From Sycon ciliatum (Eukaryota; Porifera; Calcarea; Leucosolenida; Sycettidae), in NCBI RefSeq assembly GCF_964019385.1, contig NC_088654.1:21522905-21586904 (forward strand): DNA of 64,000 bases. The letters are read 5' to 3'. A model generated the notes under the pieces. The model made no database searches. It was given only the letters and a program-made list of their open reading frames with translations, and was not told the DNA's origin. The position numbers and the translations under genes are program-made. Of this stretch, positions 43,224-54,325 are shown in pieces. The first letter of the stretch is position 1. Every line of letters begins with the position of its first letter.

Positions 43224-44684
43224 ATGCCCACGTCCGGTGAAAATCGCAGTTGGAATTCGGTCTCTCCGAAAGTTCTAAAGAGGAACACGGGTACTTTCCA
43301 CGTTCCACTGCACACGAAAACCCTCGAAGTTGCTGAGGCCCTGATTGAACATGGCTACACCGACTTGATATCCGTGCAGCTGACTAGTAACTTGAGCTGC
43401 AAGGCCACGTTTCATTCCCGAGACACTCTGACACGACTTTGCCGAAACGGTTTCCATCTCAAGTCAGTGGAAGTGCGCGTCACTCAACTGGTGCCTGATT
43501 CCGTGGAAATCCAAATCCACGATGTGCCCATCTGGGTCCAAGACGACGTTATTATCGAAAGCCTGGGTGTCTTTGGATCGGCCGTTGGGCCTCTTCGCCA
43601 TGGATTTGTCAAGACGAAGTCAGGGCTCGCCATTGCCACTGGTATCCGCTTCGCCACATTCTCTCTTCGCCCCAACATGCAGATTCCGTCGTATATGAAA
43701 ACATCTACGAACAACTTGTTTCGTGTACGCTACGATGGCCAGCCTGCAACCTGTCGTAAATGCTCCCAACCGGGACACATCGCTGCAGATTGCAAACTCG
43801 CCACAGGAACGACATACGCCAAGCAAACCGCGCACACCAGAACAAGCGCAACTGCAACTGTCGGAGTGCAACCTGGTGAACTTACCGTACAGACCGGAGT
43901 CCAAAACGAGTCGCCAGACTCGGCACGCTCCAACAGCAGCACTGCCAGCAGGCCCAGCACCAGCCCGAGTACTCTCTCGAGTACTGGATGTAGTACGAGT
44001 GCAACTCCTGTGGGGTCAAATGTTGGAGAACCCGCAGTCAGCACTGAAGTGTTCGATGAGGGGACTACTGACGACCTTACCACCATGGAGACGGACGTTG
44101 TGCTGGTCACTGACAGCCTCTCCCTCGTAGATGCCCTCCGTGGAGACCCATACAGGATCAGCCCAGACACCATTGCTGCGTTCGATGCTCTGACAGAGGT
44201 TGCTCGGAAGGCTCATTCCATCAACCTTGTCTGGATCAGCAGCCACTGCGGTGTTGCTCTCAATGACAAGGCGGATCGCCTTGCGCGGAATGGAACACAG
44301 TGTGTACAGGCCCAGGTTCAGCTACCTATCCAAGCTGCCAAGGCTTCAATTCGGTCTGCAACCGCATACCCCCGGCCATTACTCAACACCAGCAAGTTCC
44401 GCAGCCCTCCGTCCCGGCATGAGACCACCATCCTCAATCAGCTGCTCACTGGCCATTGCAGCCTGCTGAATAAGTACTTGTTCCAGATTGAGGCGGCACC
44501 TTCACCCGACTGCACTCACTGTCCTGGAACAGTTGATGATGCTGCCCACCTCCTGCTAGCTTGCCCTGCCAGACACAGCAGTCGAGCAGGTACACGTCTA
44601 TGTACCTTCACATCAGTCAGGGAGGCAATTCTCACACAACCATCAGAAGCTATCCAGTTCTTGCAACTGGAGAAACTGATCTAA
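43224..44684 (+). CDS. LINE B1 ORF1 fused to RNase H tail of another LINE
   Basis: An open frame of 486 codons. Residues 1-200 look like a LINE ORF1 RNA-binding protein: VEIQIHDVPIWVQDDVI (RRM-like), LRPNMQIPSYM, VRYDGQPATCRKCSQPGHIAADC (CCHC knuckle at about residues 180-193). Residues 200-290 are Ser/Thr-rich. From about residue 292 the sequence becomes the C-terminal half of RNase H (VTDSLSLVDAL, INLVWISSHCGVALNDKADRLAR) and a LINE pol C-terminus (LLTGHCSLLNKYLF, CTHCPG...AHLLLACP). The RNase H part lacks its first catalytic strands, so the fused protein should have no nuclease activity. Confidence 0.75.
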   Translation: MPTSGENRSWNSVSPKVLKRNTGTFHVPLHTKTLEVAEALIEHGYTDLISVQLTSNLSCKATFHSRDTLTRLCRNGFHLKSVEVRVTQLVPDSVEIQIHDVPIWVQDDVIIESLGVFGSAVGPLRHGFVKTKSGLAIATGIRFATFSLRPNMQIPSYMKTSTNNLFRVRYDGQPATCRKCSQPGHIAADCKLATGTTYAKQTAHTRTSATATVGVQPGELTVQTGVQNESPDSARSNSSTASRPSTSPSTLSSTGCSTSATPVGSNVGEPAVSTEVFDEGTTDDLTTMETDVVLVTDSLSLVDALRGDPYRISPDTIAAFDALTEVARKAHSINLVWISSHCGVALNDKADRLARNGTQCVQAQVQLPIQAAKASIRSATAYPRPLLNTSKFRSPPSRHETTILNQLLTGHCSLLNKYLFQIEAAPSPDCTHCPGTVDDAAHLLLACPARHSSRAGTRLCTFTSVREAILTQPSEAIQFLQLEKLI

Positions 44685-44781
44685 GTTTCTACTACATGTA
44701 CACTGTACTCTCACAGTCATTTTCATATTTATTATGACTTGTAGTTACCGAAGAAGAAGAAGAAGAAGAAGAAGAAGAAGG
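44095..44781 (+). mobile_element. Nested 5'-truncated LINE tail in B1 ORF1
   Basis: The RNase H and pol C-terminus, a stop at 44682-44684, about 65 bases of 3' UTR and a (GAA)n tail (44751-44781) form a typical 5'-truncated LINE insertion in the same orientation. The ORF1 frame resumes after it at DTSALKNLTDTEPDM. Exact left border and target duplication are not resolved. Confidence 0.65.
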
Positions 44782-44782
44782 A

Positions 44783-45526
44783 TACTTCAGCGTTGAAAAA
44801 CCTGACAGATACTGAGCCAGACATGTCGTCCGCACAGGGATCGCTGTCAAGCATGACAGCACACCCCAGAACTCCCCTCACGGACGTCGAAGTAGACATT
44901 CCTGCAGAGCGAGACCTAGAACGGACAGAGCGACTCCTATCAGAAGTGGCATCAAACATCAACACCGAAGCGATCCACACTTGGTTCACGCCTGAACGTC
45001 GAGGCAGGAATACCAGCACTGAGTCCTCACCAGAGTTGGCAACTGGGGTGAAGAAGAAGGATTCCCGGAAACCAACAAATCTAGCTCCAGGCTCACGATT
45101 TAGTCCGCTTGCCAGAGTCTAATCGTGACTTGAAAAGAAAAAGAAAAAAAAATGCAGAACTATAACTATAATGTAACACCCACAGCACCACCTACCTCCC
45201 CGACCGAGTCACTCAGTGTGGGATTTCTGAATGTGTGTAGTGTTCGGCGGAAGGTAGCAGAAGTTCAAACGCTCATCTCAACACGAGGCATTCACGCTCT
45301 CGCAATAGCGGAGACATGGTTTCGCGCCGAACAACTCCTGCAGAAGCTCAATGCAGCGGAGGAAGAATGGAAACTCTGCACCAGACGTCGCAGACGCAGA
45401 GAGCAACAACATCGACCCTGGCCAAAGCCAACCCCTTGCCCCAGCACAGGGCTCACGCTTGAGCCCACTGGCACTGGTGTCACAGGATACTCAATCCTAG
45501 CGCTGTCCTCCACACAATATCAGTGA
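44783..45526 (+). pseudogene. LINE B1 ORF1 C-terminal region
   Basis: The frame after the nested insertion runs to 45122 (MSSAQGSLSSMTAHP, VDIPAERDLERTERLL). A second frame 45152-45526 begins with LSVGFLNVCSVRRKV and IAETWF, which resembles the first two motifs of a LINE endonuclease, then becomes a charged RRRRRREQQ tail. This may be another small piece of foreign LINE in the inter-ORF region. Confidence 0.45.
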
Positions 45527-45593
45527 GAACAATACTTTCAATTGCGGAAATACCAAAAAAACGAAACAAATTACAAAAATAAATAAATAAAAA

Positions 45594-48518
45594 ATGGAAG
45601 TCGCGAATTTCATCAGCTCGAACGTCAGGTGTCTGTTCAACAAGATGGACGAGCTTAGCCACGTGGCAGAGTTGCAACAACCGTCAATAATCGCCATCCA
45701 GGAAACCTGGGCGGATCCAGCGGACAGCGACGGGATGTACGCCATCAACGGCTACAAACTCATAAGAGCGGACCGGGACACCTTTGGTGGAGGAGTCGCC
45801 ACATACATACCACACAGCTGCCAACACGAGACAATTACCATTCCCATGACTCAAGCGGAATGTATTTGGATTAGAATAACAATCGGCCTAACCTCCCTTG
45901 TGGTAGGGAACATCTACCGTCCCCCGCGGTCCGACCCGGCAGAGTTCGTGATGGAACTGGAGAGAGCCATAAAGCTAGTTGAAAGACCCCAGGATGAGAT
46001 ACTTCTCCTTGGCGACTTCAACGCCAAGAACTGCTTGTGGCACCCCAGCGACACCACTGATGCCTTAGGTGAGGACCTGCATTGGCTGTGCGAGACTCGT
46101 GGCCTCACACAACACGTCTCCTTTGCCACCCACCTACGCCAACACACACCTACATCGTGCCTGGACCTGGCCATCTCTAGCCTCAGCCGCCATAACATCA
46201 CCATCACAAGCCTGCCCCCTATGGGTGCCTCTGATCATGTTGTCATACAATGCAACCTACAACCCCAGCAGCACACCACCCACAGAAACAATAATACCGA
46301 TAATAATAAAAATGAGAGCAGTACTACACAGCAAAGCACCTCCAGCACATACTGGTTGTGAAGCGAGCAATGCATTGCGTCCCTGCGTGAAGCTCTTGCT
46401 ACCTGCAATCTGCAGTACGATCCACATCCCACTGACCCTCAGCCAGTAACCTCATTCTGGAACTTCTGGAGAGACCAGATACTGAAACTAGCCGTGCACC
46501 ACTGCCAAGTGACCAGAAGCAAGTCCCGCAAAAATTCTACGCCCACTCGTCCCTGGATGACGAAGGATCTCCTCAGCCAGATCAAATTAAAGCACAAACA
46601 GTTCCGCACCTACAAGGCGACCCAACTAGACTCAGATTGGAAACTGTACACAGCCCAGCGTAACCGAGTAACCGCTCTTTTGCGACAGGCTAAGTCCGAT
46701 TTTGTCCAGCAAACAACGTCAACGGGTACAAACCTCCACCGTCTACTGAAGCACCTGAAGAAACCGCCTAAGCAAACAATTCCCACACTATCGACAGCCA
46801 ACTCCACTGCAGCCACGGCTATGGAGAAGGCAACAGCTCTCAACAAGTTCTTTATCTCCCAAAGCCAACAGTCCATCGACAAGACCACCTGTACTACACC
46901 AGACATCAACACTACCCCTGACATCAGTCATACTCTAAATACAATCGCAGCAACAGTGGAAGAGGTCGAGAAGCTTCTAAGCAGTCTAGACACTGGCAAG
47001 AGCCCAGGCTTTGACAACATCCCAACTCGGCTCCTGAAAGAAACTGCAAAGGAAATCTCCCCATCTCTCACTAGTCTCTACAATCTGTCCTTCAGAACCG
47101 GAGAAATACCACAGGATTGGAAAGACGCAACTATTACACCCATCCCCAAGTCGGGCAACCCCTCCCATCCTACCAACTACCGACCCATCTCCCTGCTCAG
47201 TATAATATCAAAAACACAAGAAAAAATAGTCCACTCTCGTCTGTACAATCACATAGCACCGCACTTACCCTCCAACCAATCCGGCTTCAGGAAACAAGAC
47301 GGGACCGAACTGCAACTCGCACGGATCGTCCACCAGATATCCACAGCTAGGGATGCGGGGAAGCATGTTGTAACGTGTTTCTTCGATCTCAGTAAAGCAT
47401 TTGATCGTGTATGGCATCAAGGCTTGCTGAAAAAGCTGAGCCACTACGGTGTTGACGGCAAGGCTCACAATTGGCTCGAAGCCTACTTGACAGGACGCAG
47501 ACAGCGGGTGCAGGTTGAAGGCACAACATCCGCCTTCATACCAATACCAGCGGGAGTGCCCCAGGGCTCGGTCCTGGGACCACTTCTGTTCCTGACGTAC
47601 ACCATTGACCTGCCCACTGCCTGTGAAAATGCTACAACCTCGTGTAGCCAGTTCGCGGACGACACCGCACTGATTGCCATTGCAGGCAGCTACATTGAGT
47701 GTGAGGCTGCGCTACAAAGAAGCGTCGATGCCGCAGCAAAATGGCTAGAGCGCTGGCACCTGCTAGTCAATAAAACGAAAACCGTCATCCTCCCGTTCTA
47801 CCATGCTAACCGACCCCCACCACGACTACCCGAAATAAAACTTGGCCAAACCCTACTAGAAACAGTAACACAACATCGTCACCTCGGCATCATCTTTCAG
47901 CACGACCTAAGATGGTCAGCCCACCTTGACTTTGTGCTAAAGAAAGCTGTACAATCTTTTAATATTCTCTTTAGGCTCAAATCAACTCTACACACTAAAT
48001 CACTCTCTCTCATTTACAAAACGTATATCCTGCCCATAATTGAATATGCATGCATTGCTGTCACCCCACTCTCAATCGCAGCCCTTGACCGTCTTGAGCG
48101 AATCCAGCGCAAGGCGGCCAGAATCTGCCTCCGCCTCCCCCTCTACACTCCTCTGGATCATTCAACACTGCTCCATCGGCTCAAATGGCCGACAATGTTC
48201 TCTCGCCGCAAAGTGAAGCTCACCCTTCTTGCCCACTCCATAAAATACCAATATGCCCCACAACACATACGCTTGCTCAACACCCCCGCTCAAGTTACGG
48301 CCCAGTACAGCCTTCGACACGCACGCACTTGGCACCTCCCACCCTCCAGAACCGATCGCTGTAAAGACTCCCCACTGTACAAGTCCCTAGAATACTACAA
48401 TGCCCTCCCTGCTAGCATTCGTGACGTCTCCTCCCGACCTGCTTTCAAACAAGAAATCTGCTCACTGCTGATTAACTCAATCTGCTCCTGCAGCGCTCAC
48501 CCTCTCCCATACTTGTAA
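45594..48518 (+). pseudogene. LINE B1 ORF2: endonuclease and reverse transcriptase
   Basis: A single frame of about 975 codons interrupted by one TGA at 46359-46361. The APE endonuclease has SSNVRCLFNKMDEL (Asn), IQETWADP (Glu), NIYRPPRSD, LLLGDFNAKN and MGASDHVVI (SDH). The RT has TPIPKSGNP, NYRPISLLS, FFDLSKAFDRVWH, GVPQGSVLGPLLFL and FADDTALIA, with VNKTKTVIL after. The C-terminal thumb ends YYNALPASIRDVSS. All catalytic residues are present, so apart from the stop it looks intact. Confidence 0.9.
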
Positions 48519-48637
48519 AGTTCAAAGTGATGTAAATCACTTTCCAACTGTTTAACCCACAATCTCACCTTCTCATAAATTTATCTCTTATTGGCGATGG
48601 TGCCATCGTGAGAATAAAGAATTCAAAAACAACAACG

Positions 48638-48698
48638 TATCTCTTATTGGCGATGGTGCCATCGTGAGAATAAAGAATTCAAACAACAACAATAACAA
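48638..48698 (+). repeat. Second copy of LINE B 3' end
   Basis: TATCTCTTATTGGCGATGG through GAATAAAGAATTCAAA and AAC repeats is a direct repeat of 48582-48637. It lies between B1 and B2. Confidence 0.9.
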
Positions 48699-48699
48699 A

Positions 48700-51138
48700 C
48701 AGAACAGATCGCCTTGGGGACGACATACAAACTCTTCTACACACATACGGCCTCACACAACATGTCAGATTCCCTACTTACATCCACCGACAAACACCTC
48801 TCTCATGTCTAGACCTTGTTATCTCCTCACTCCACAGCAATAATGTTCACATCCAATCACTTCCACCGTTTGGCGCATCCGATCACACTACTATCAGTGG
48901 CCACATCAGTAATCAACTGCCCCCCATAATTAACAACTCCCCTCCATGATCCAGAAGCACCACATTCTGGTCCTGGACAGACAGCACTATCCACCTTCTT
49001 CGAGAAGCCCTTTCATGCACAAATCTCAACCATCATCCAAACGAACACGACCCATGCCCAGTTGACACCTTCTGGCGATCCTGGCGCGACAAAGTCCTGA
49101 GCATCGCCCAAGAACACTGCCAAGTTACTCGCAGTCACCCCCTTTGGGACAGGAAGAACGTGCCAGCACGACCATGGATATCAAAGGGCCTCTTGAAAGA
49201 GATCAAGGACAAGCACAGAAAACACAGAATATACCTTCACTCACGCTCGCCCGACGACTGGAACACGTTCACTGCCCAAAGAAACCGTGTCACCACCCTC
49301 CTGCGTCGTGCAAAATCGGATTTCGTAAACAACTCAACAGCCTCCTCTACTTCCCGACACCGCCTCATGAAGCACCTAACTACAGCTACAAAACAACGCA
49401 TACCCTAACTCGTCAGCCAAGCAACCACTCCAACGACACCAGCACAAAAAGCCGCTGCCCTCAACGAATTCTTCATTTCACAGAGCAAGCTGCCCGTGGT
49501 CAATGCGGATGAGCAAACCCCAGCCATCAACACCATCCCTGACATCCTCAGTCCCCTTCAAGAAATCTCGACTTCCCAAGCTGAGGTCGAAAAACTCCTC
49601 CGCGGAGTTGATACCAACAAAAGCCCCGGGTTCGACTCTATTCCAAACCGCCTACTCAAAGAAGCGGCTAAGGAACTTGCACCGTCGTTATCGTCCCTCT
49701 TTAATCTATCGTTCCAAACCGGAGAAATCCCACAGGAGTGGAAAGATGCCACCATTACTCCAGTACCCAAGCCTGGTGACCCAACCCAACCCACAAACTA
49801 CAGACCCATCTCTCTCTTGAGCACTACATCAAAAATCCAAGAAAAATTGCACATCAACTCCTCTACAAGCACATCACACCCCACCTACCCAACCAGCAGT
49901 CCGGATTCCGTGAGAAAGATGGCACTGAGCAGCAGCTTGCCCGTCTCGTCCATACCCTCTCCACTGCGAGAGACGACGGTAAAAACGTCAATGCCTGCTT
50001 TTTTGATCTAAGCAAGGCCTTCGATCGTGTGTGGCATGCAGGCCTTCTAGCAAACCTATCCCACTATGGCATCCAGGGCAACGCCCTGGAGTGGTTCCGA
50101 CGGTACCTGTTGGGGCATCAGCAGAGGGTCCAGGTGGATGGCGACCTATCGCCTTTCCTCGAGATCCCTGCGGGCGTCCCTCAGGGATCTGTTCTTGGGC
50201 CGCTTCTATTCCTCGTCTACACCATAGACCTTCCACATGCATGTGAGAATCCCGCCACCACCTGTAGCAAATTTGCAGATGACACCGCTCTGATTTCCAT
50301 AGCGAGAACTCTTCAAGACTGCACCCGAAACCTACAACAGAGTGTCACAGCAGCTGGAGACTGGCTTCAAAGATGGCACCTGCTGGTTAACACTAAGAAA
50401 ACAGTCATCCTCCCGTTCTACCACAATAACCGCCCCCCTGAACAGCTACCCCAGATCACCCTCAGGAATAGTCCGCTTACCGTAGCACAAAAACACAAAC
50501 ACCTCGGAATAATCTTTCAGCATGACCTCCGTTGGACGGAGCATGTTGAATACATAGTTAAAAAATCACTCAAGTCTTTCAATATTCTTTTTAGACTAAG
50601 GTCTACACTCCCCAGTGATTCATAATCTCATATCTATCAGACATACATACTACCTATATTCTCATATGCGAGCAATGCGCTCACACCGTTGTCACACACT
50701 TCCCTTGACAGGCTAGAACGACTCCAGCGGAAAGCCGCCAGAATATGTCTCCACCTTCCTCTTTACACACACTTAGAACACTCCCACCTTTTGCATCGCA
50801 TCAAATGGCCAACATTATTTTCACGCTTTAAAGTTAAACATATACTCTTCGCGCATTCTCTGCGCCATAATTATGCCCCACCACATTATACTCTTGCTGC
50901 ATACTGCTAGCAACGTGCAACCTTCGTATAATTTACGTCGCTCTCGTACTTGGCACTTGCCAAATCCGCAGACTGACCACTGTCTCCATTCTCCCCTGTA
51001 CAAAGCCCTTCATTACTTTAATTGCTTGCCCGCCCAGCTTCGCGAAATCCCTTCTCGTACTCCCTTCAAATCCGAGATATCCCTGCTGTTGCACAACTGT
51101 GTATGCTCGTGTAGCGACCAACCCTGCCCGTACACTTA
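48700..51138 (+). pseudogene. LINE B2 endonuclease/RT, broken
   Basis: Successive frames encode the endonuclease end (LPPFGASDHTTIS), ARPWISKGLLKEI, TPVPKPGDP, NYRPISLLST, then after a frameshift FFDLSKAFDRVWH, GVPQGSVLGPLLFL, FADDTALIS and LLVNTKKTVIL, and the thumb. Breaks include TGA near 48947, TAA near 49410, a frameshift at 49841-49850 shared with LINE B3, and a TAA near 50623. Confidence 0.85.
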
Positions 51139-51225
51139 AGTACACAACTCTGTATGCTCGTGTGGCGACCACACCTGCCCTTACACTTAAGTAGTCATTA
51201 ACCCCTACGCCCTGCCCACCCAATT

Positions 51226-51904
51226 CAGGGCTGGTTTTTGGGATCACAAAACGGGAAACACGTCGGAGGCCATCTTGAATCACTCTACGTCATTAGATAC
51301 CCGCACGTGATGCGGGGCCGCGAGATCGCGACTGCGCAAAAGTGTACTTGCCAGTGCAGTCTTTGACCTAGCTGCAACAGCAAGTGCTAGTTTTTATCAT
51401 AGTTTTATTTTTTGGTGGTGCTTGAACTAGTTCAAACTGCTTCCCTTCGACTTTCTTTGACAGAGCGGGTGCTGTTAGGGTTTCCTGATGTCAGTTTGTA
51501 TCCAGCGCCGGTCTTGTATGTCAGTGCTTGTACAAGGAGGTGTTCAGTAGTTATTTTAAGTCCGCGCCATGGGTCGCATCCAGGGTAGGAAAAAGTCGCA
51601 CTCTGACCGGCTTGATTATCCCGAGTCGAGAAAGAAGCGAACTAGTGGCCAGTTCGGCTCAGTATCATGGCCAGCGTGACGTAGATCAGATCGCCCCGAG
51701 GTCGAACAAGCCGACAGTAGTCCTGAAATCCTCGGTGCCTGCAAAATCTCAGCCTGCTAGAAAGAACTGTGGCTCACTTGCGTGGATTTGAACAGGCCCG
51801 AGTCGACGCGAAGTACGGCAAGATTCCCTGTACACAGCATGGTGTGACACATGTCACGTGAACCAAAATGGCGCCCACGTGTTTCTGTACAAGTACTAGC
51901 CCTG
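51226..51904. mobile_element. MITE with 5-bp target duplication
   Basis: A 679-bp insert, CAGGGCTGG...CTAGCCCTG, flanked by CAATT at 51221-51225 and 51905-51909. Imperfect inverted similarity extends inward about 50 bp (GGAAACACGT and ACGTGTTTC; GGCCATCTTG and CAAAATGGCGC). LINE B3 has the uninterrupted site (ACCCAATTCTTCC on its coding strand). Termini resemble hAT ends, but a 5-bp duplication is not typical of hAT, so I leave the superfamily open. Confidence 0.8.
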
Positions 51905-52174
51905 CAATTCTTCCTCACTCTTTCTCCGTCTTACACTATTATCTCTTATTGGCCACTGGCAATGGTGAGAATAAAGATTTGAAACAACAACATCCAGTCA
52001 CAATAAGGCACTTGTCAAAAGTATCCGAGCGTTAACGTTTTCCTTGAGAAGGGACTGAAAACGTTCGGATACTTTTTGACAAGTGCCTTATTGTGACTGG
52101 ATGTGTGTTTGCGTGGATACTTGCGACTTAAACTTACCTTCGTTTTAAAATAATATTATTATTATTGATTTTAC

Positions 52175-52840
52175 CACATCTCCGCAGCGCTAACCGACAG
52201 CCTTCCAAATTGGAAGGTTCAAGGTTATGGAAAAACCAAAGAGGGGAATGCAAGCGCAACGAAAACGAGCAAAAGCTACAGTCCCAATGGAACAAAGAAT
52301 GTCGATTGTTACTGGACGATGACGAGACCAGTACGATATTTGACGAAGCGGAGTAACTACAATTCGAAGCAGCAAAGCAGCACACCACCCAACTTGGGTG
52401 GGTCATAAATATCAAAGATATGTAAAGAAATGGGAAGCTTTGCGAAAACGAATTGTACAAGCCGAAAGCCAAACTCCTACAGTACTCCTCATGCATGGCA
52501 TTGTGATGGACTAGTTGACTACAAAACAAGTTGTTTCACACGACGTACGTTTTGCCGTATGGTTCGTGACGGCTCATCAGGTGTGCAATTTGAAACTCGG
52601 ATGTTGAGCCATAAATAAATGTAGAAAGGAAAAAGACATTATGGATACGAGTTAAGAGTAACTCTCCATCACTGTAACATGATACTTTATACAGTCAGAA
52701 AGTGCTATAACTAGGCACAAAACTGACAGAGTACTGAGACATTCGACGTTCTGACACCTAGCTTCATATTGAATTTCATCGCGTTTGTGGAATGTTAGTC
52801 ATAACTCCTAACTTGTCGGTCCTTTCTCTTTACTGGAATT
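52175..52840. repeat. Foldback MITE family A, long form
   Basis: Blocks CATCTCCGCAGCGCTAACC, CAGCCTTCCAAATTGGAAGG, GATGACGAGAC, CACCCAACTTGGGTGG, TTTCACACGACGTACGTTTTG, AAACTCGGATGTTGAGCC, GTAGAAAGGAAA and ACTGAGACATTCGACG match other members in the same order. Confidence 0.65.
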
Positions 52841-53924
52841 ACTTCATTTTACAAACTAACAAAAAAAAACACAAAATCATACTTCTCCGCCGTGTCTCGG
52901 CTACAAATTCTTCCAAAAAATAATACCACGGCTTACTGCAATCTTCAAATCTTTGCAAAAGATTCAAAAAGTCTGGATCGCACTGTTCTTTTGGAAGAAT
53001 GTACATGAACGCTCCTCAGGGGTTCGAGCCCCCCTTTTGCAGAACTTTTCTTCTTCTTTTTCTGTGCTAAATAGCTAATATGATCGCCTGACAAAGTATG
53101 TTCTGGTGGCCGAAGCATCATGAAACTTGGGAGATACTTTCCAATCAACCAAAAGAACATCTGCCGAATGTGAAGGAAATCCATTGATCAGTTTCAATTT
53201 TCTCGCTAGCAGTAATAATAATGTGAATTTACCTCAAAATCGACAAGTTGAGAACACTGGACAAAGTATGTTTCGAGTTACTATAGAAGGGCATAACTTT
53301 GCAAGTTCTTTTCATTCCTATCAGGCTATACCTCTGCTCCTTGCAGTGTCCTAAAGAATAACTAGGCATTGCATGCATGTATTCCGACAAAATAAACAAA
53401 ACAATTCAGGAGTGAACGCGTAATCGTGAAGTCCTTTTCATGGGAACACATCAATTTTTGGGCTTTTCATTATCACTACACATTAGAAGAATTGATTTGG
53501 AGAGCTTTGATGACAAAATTCAGTCCGTATTTGTCTATTTTTATGGTCCACCTCACATCATAGAGCCAATTTGTGCATTGGGGCCCTCTCTGAATTCATG
53601 TTCTGTTGTTGACATTGATAGAAGTCCTGAAAACCCTCCCACAGGACACTTGCTTAAGTTACCCCCATCAAATGTACGCAGTCAAAATGCTTCTCAGCAA
53701 CAGACTGACCAAACCGTTTCATTATAAAAATATCATTACTATACAAATGCATAAAGTTGGTAAAAATGGCATTTTGGAAGTCCCATAATTCCCTAAGAGC
53801 CTGTCCACACTAGGTTGAAAACCAAGTAAACATGAAACAAACGTCATAAACATGCTTGTTGCCAAGGTGAGTGACGAAAAATGCAGAACGTGGGATTCAC
53901 ACGGAACGTGAGTCACGGACCACT
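52841..53924. other. Intergenic or intron sequence, nothing recognised
   Basis: A GGTTCGAGCCCC word at 53018-53030 resembles a pol III B box, but no A box or tRNA fold accompanies it. Open frames show no domain. Confidence 0.4.
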
Positions 53925-54325
53925 GTACAAAGCATGTTACTAATCTACTATACAAAGCATGTTACTAATCCACTGTACAAAGCATGTTACTAATCTACTG
54001 TACAAAGCATGTTACTAATCCACTGTACAAAGCATGTTACTAATCTACTGTACAAAGCATGTTACTAATCTACTGTACAAAGCATGTTACTAATCTACTG
54101 TACAAAGCATGTTACTAATCTACTGTACAAAGCATGTTACTAATCTACTGTACAAAGCATGTTACTAATCTACTGTACAAAGCATGTTACTAATCTACTG
54201 TACAAAGCATGTTACTAATCTACTGTACAAAGCATGTTACTAATCTACTGTACAAAGCATGTTACTAATCTACTGTACAAAGCATGTTACTAATCTACTG
54301 TACAAAGCATGTTACTAATCTACGT
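53925..54325. repeat. 25-bp minisatellite, ~16 copies
   Basis: Unit CTGTACAAAGCATGTTACTAATCTA in near-perfect tandem (split landmark CAAAGCATGTTACTAATC). The first copies carry variants (CCACTG, CTATAC) and the interior is homogeneous, indicating recent expansion. Confidence 0.97.

Larger units (their letters stand above)
43081..48637 (+). mobile_element. LINE B1, near full length
   Basis: 5' UTR 43081-43223, ORF1 region 43224-45122, ORF2 45594-48518, short 3' UTR ending in a hairpin (GGCGATGGTGCCATCG), GAGAATAAAGAATTCAAA and AAC repeats. The ORF1 region holds a nested LINE tail (about 44095-44781). It is the only copy here that keeps a 5' end, and ORF2 has a single in-frame stop. Confidence 0.85.
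48700..51989 (+). mobile_element. LINE B2, 5'-truncated, with MITE in 3' UTR
   Basis: Begins within the endonuclease domain (GLTQHVRFPTY) and continues through RT to a 3' end TATTGGCCACTGGCAATGG...GAATAAAGATTTGAAACAACAAC. The coding part is the sister of LINE B3 (57003-60480). Several stops and frameshifts are present. A 679-bp MITE sits in its 3' UTR. Confidence 0.85.
42773..52151. repeat. Hairpin (foldback) repeat, split by LINE array
   Basis: The right part (51990-52151) is a near-perfect inverted repeat around GAGAAGGGACTGAAAACG. Its outer arm AAACTTACCTTCGTTTTA has its partner (TAAAACGAAGGTAAGTTTA) at 42776-42794, 9 kb away. The pairing is continuous if 42829-51989 is taken out: GCAAACACACATCCA meets GTCACAATAAGGCAC. 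The intact repeat would have been about 220 bp. Confidence 0.85.

Noticed and set aside
44200..44470. Additional frames overlapping the B1 ORF1/RNase H region
   Set aside because: Shadows of the main ORF with no motifs of their own.
53008..53035. GGTTCGAGCCCC word resembling a tRNA B box
   Set aside because: No A box at the right distance and no cloverleaf could be drawn.
53925..54325. Possible CRISPR-like array
   Set aside because: Units are contiguous 25-bp tandem copies with no spacers, and the genome is eukaryotic.
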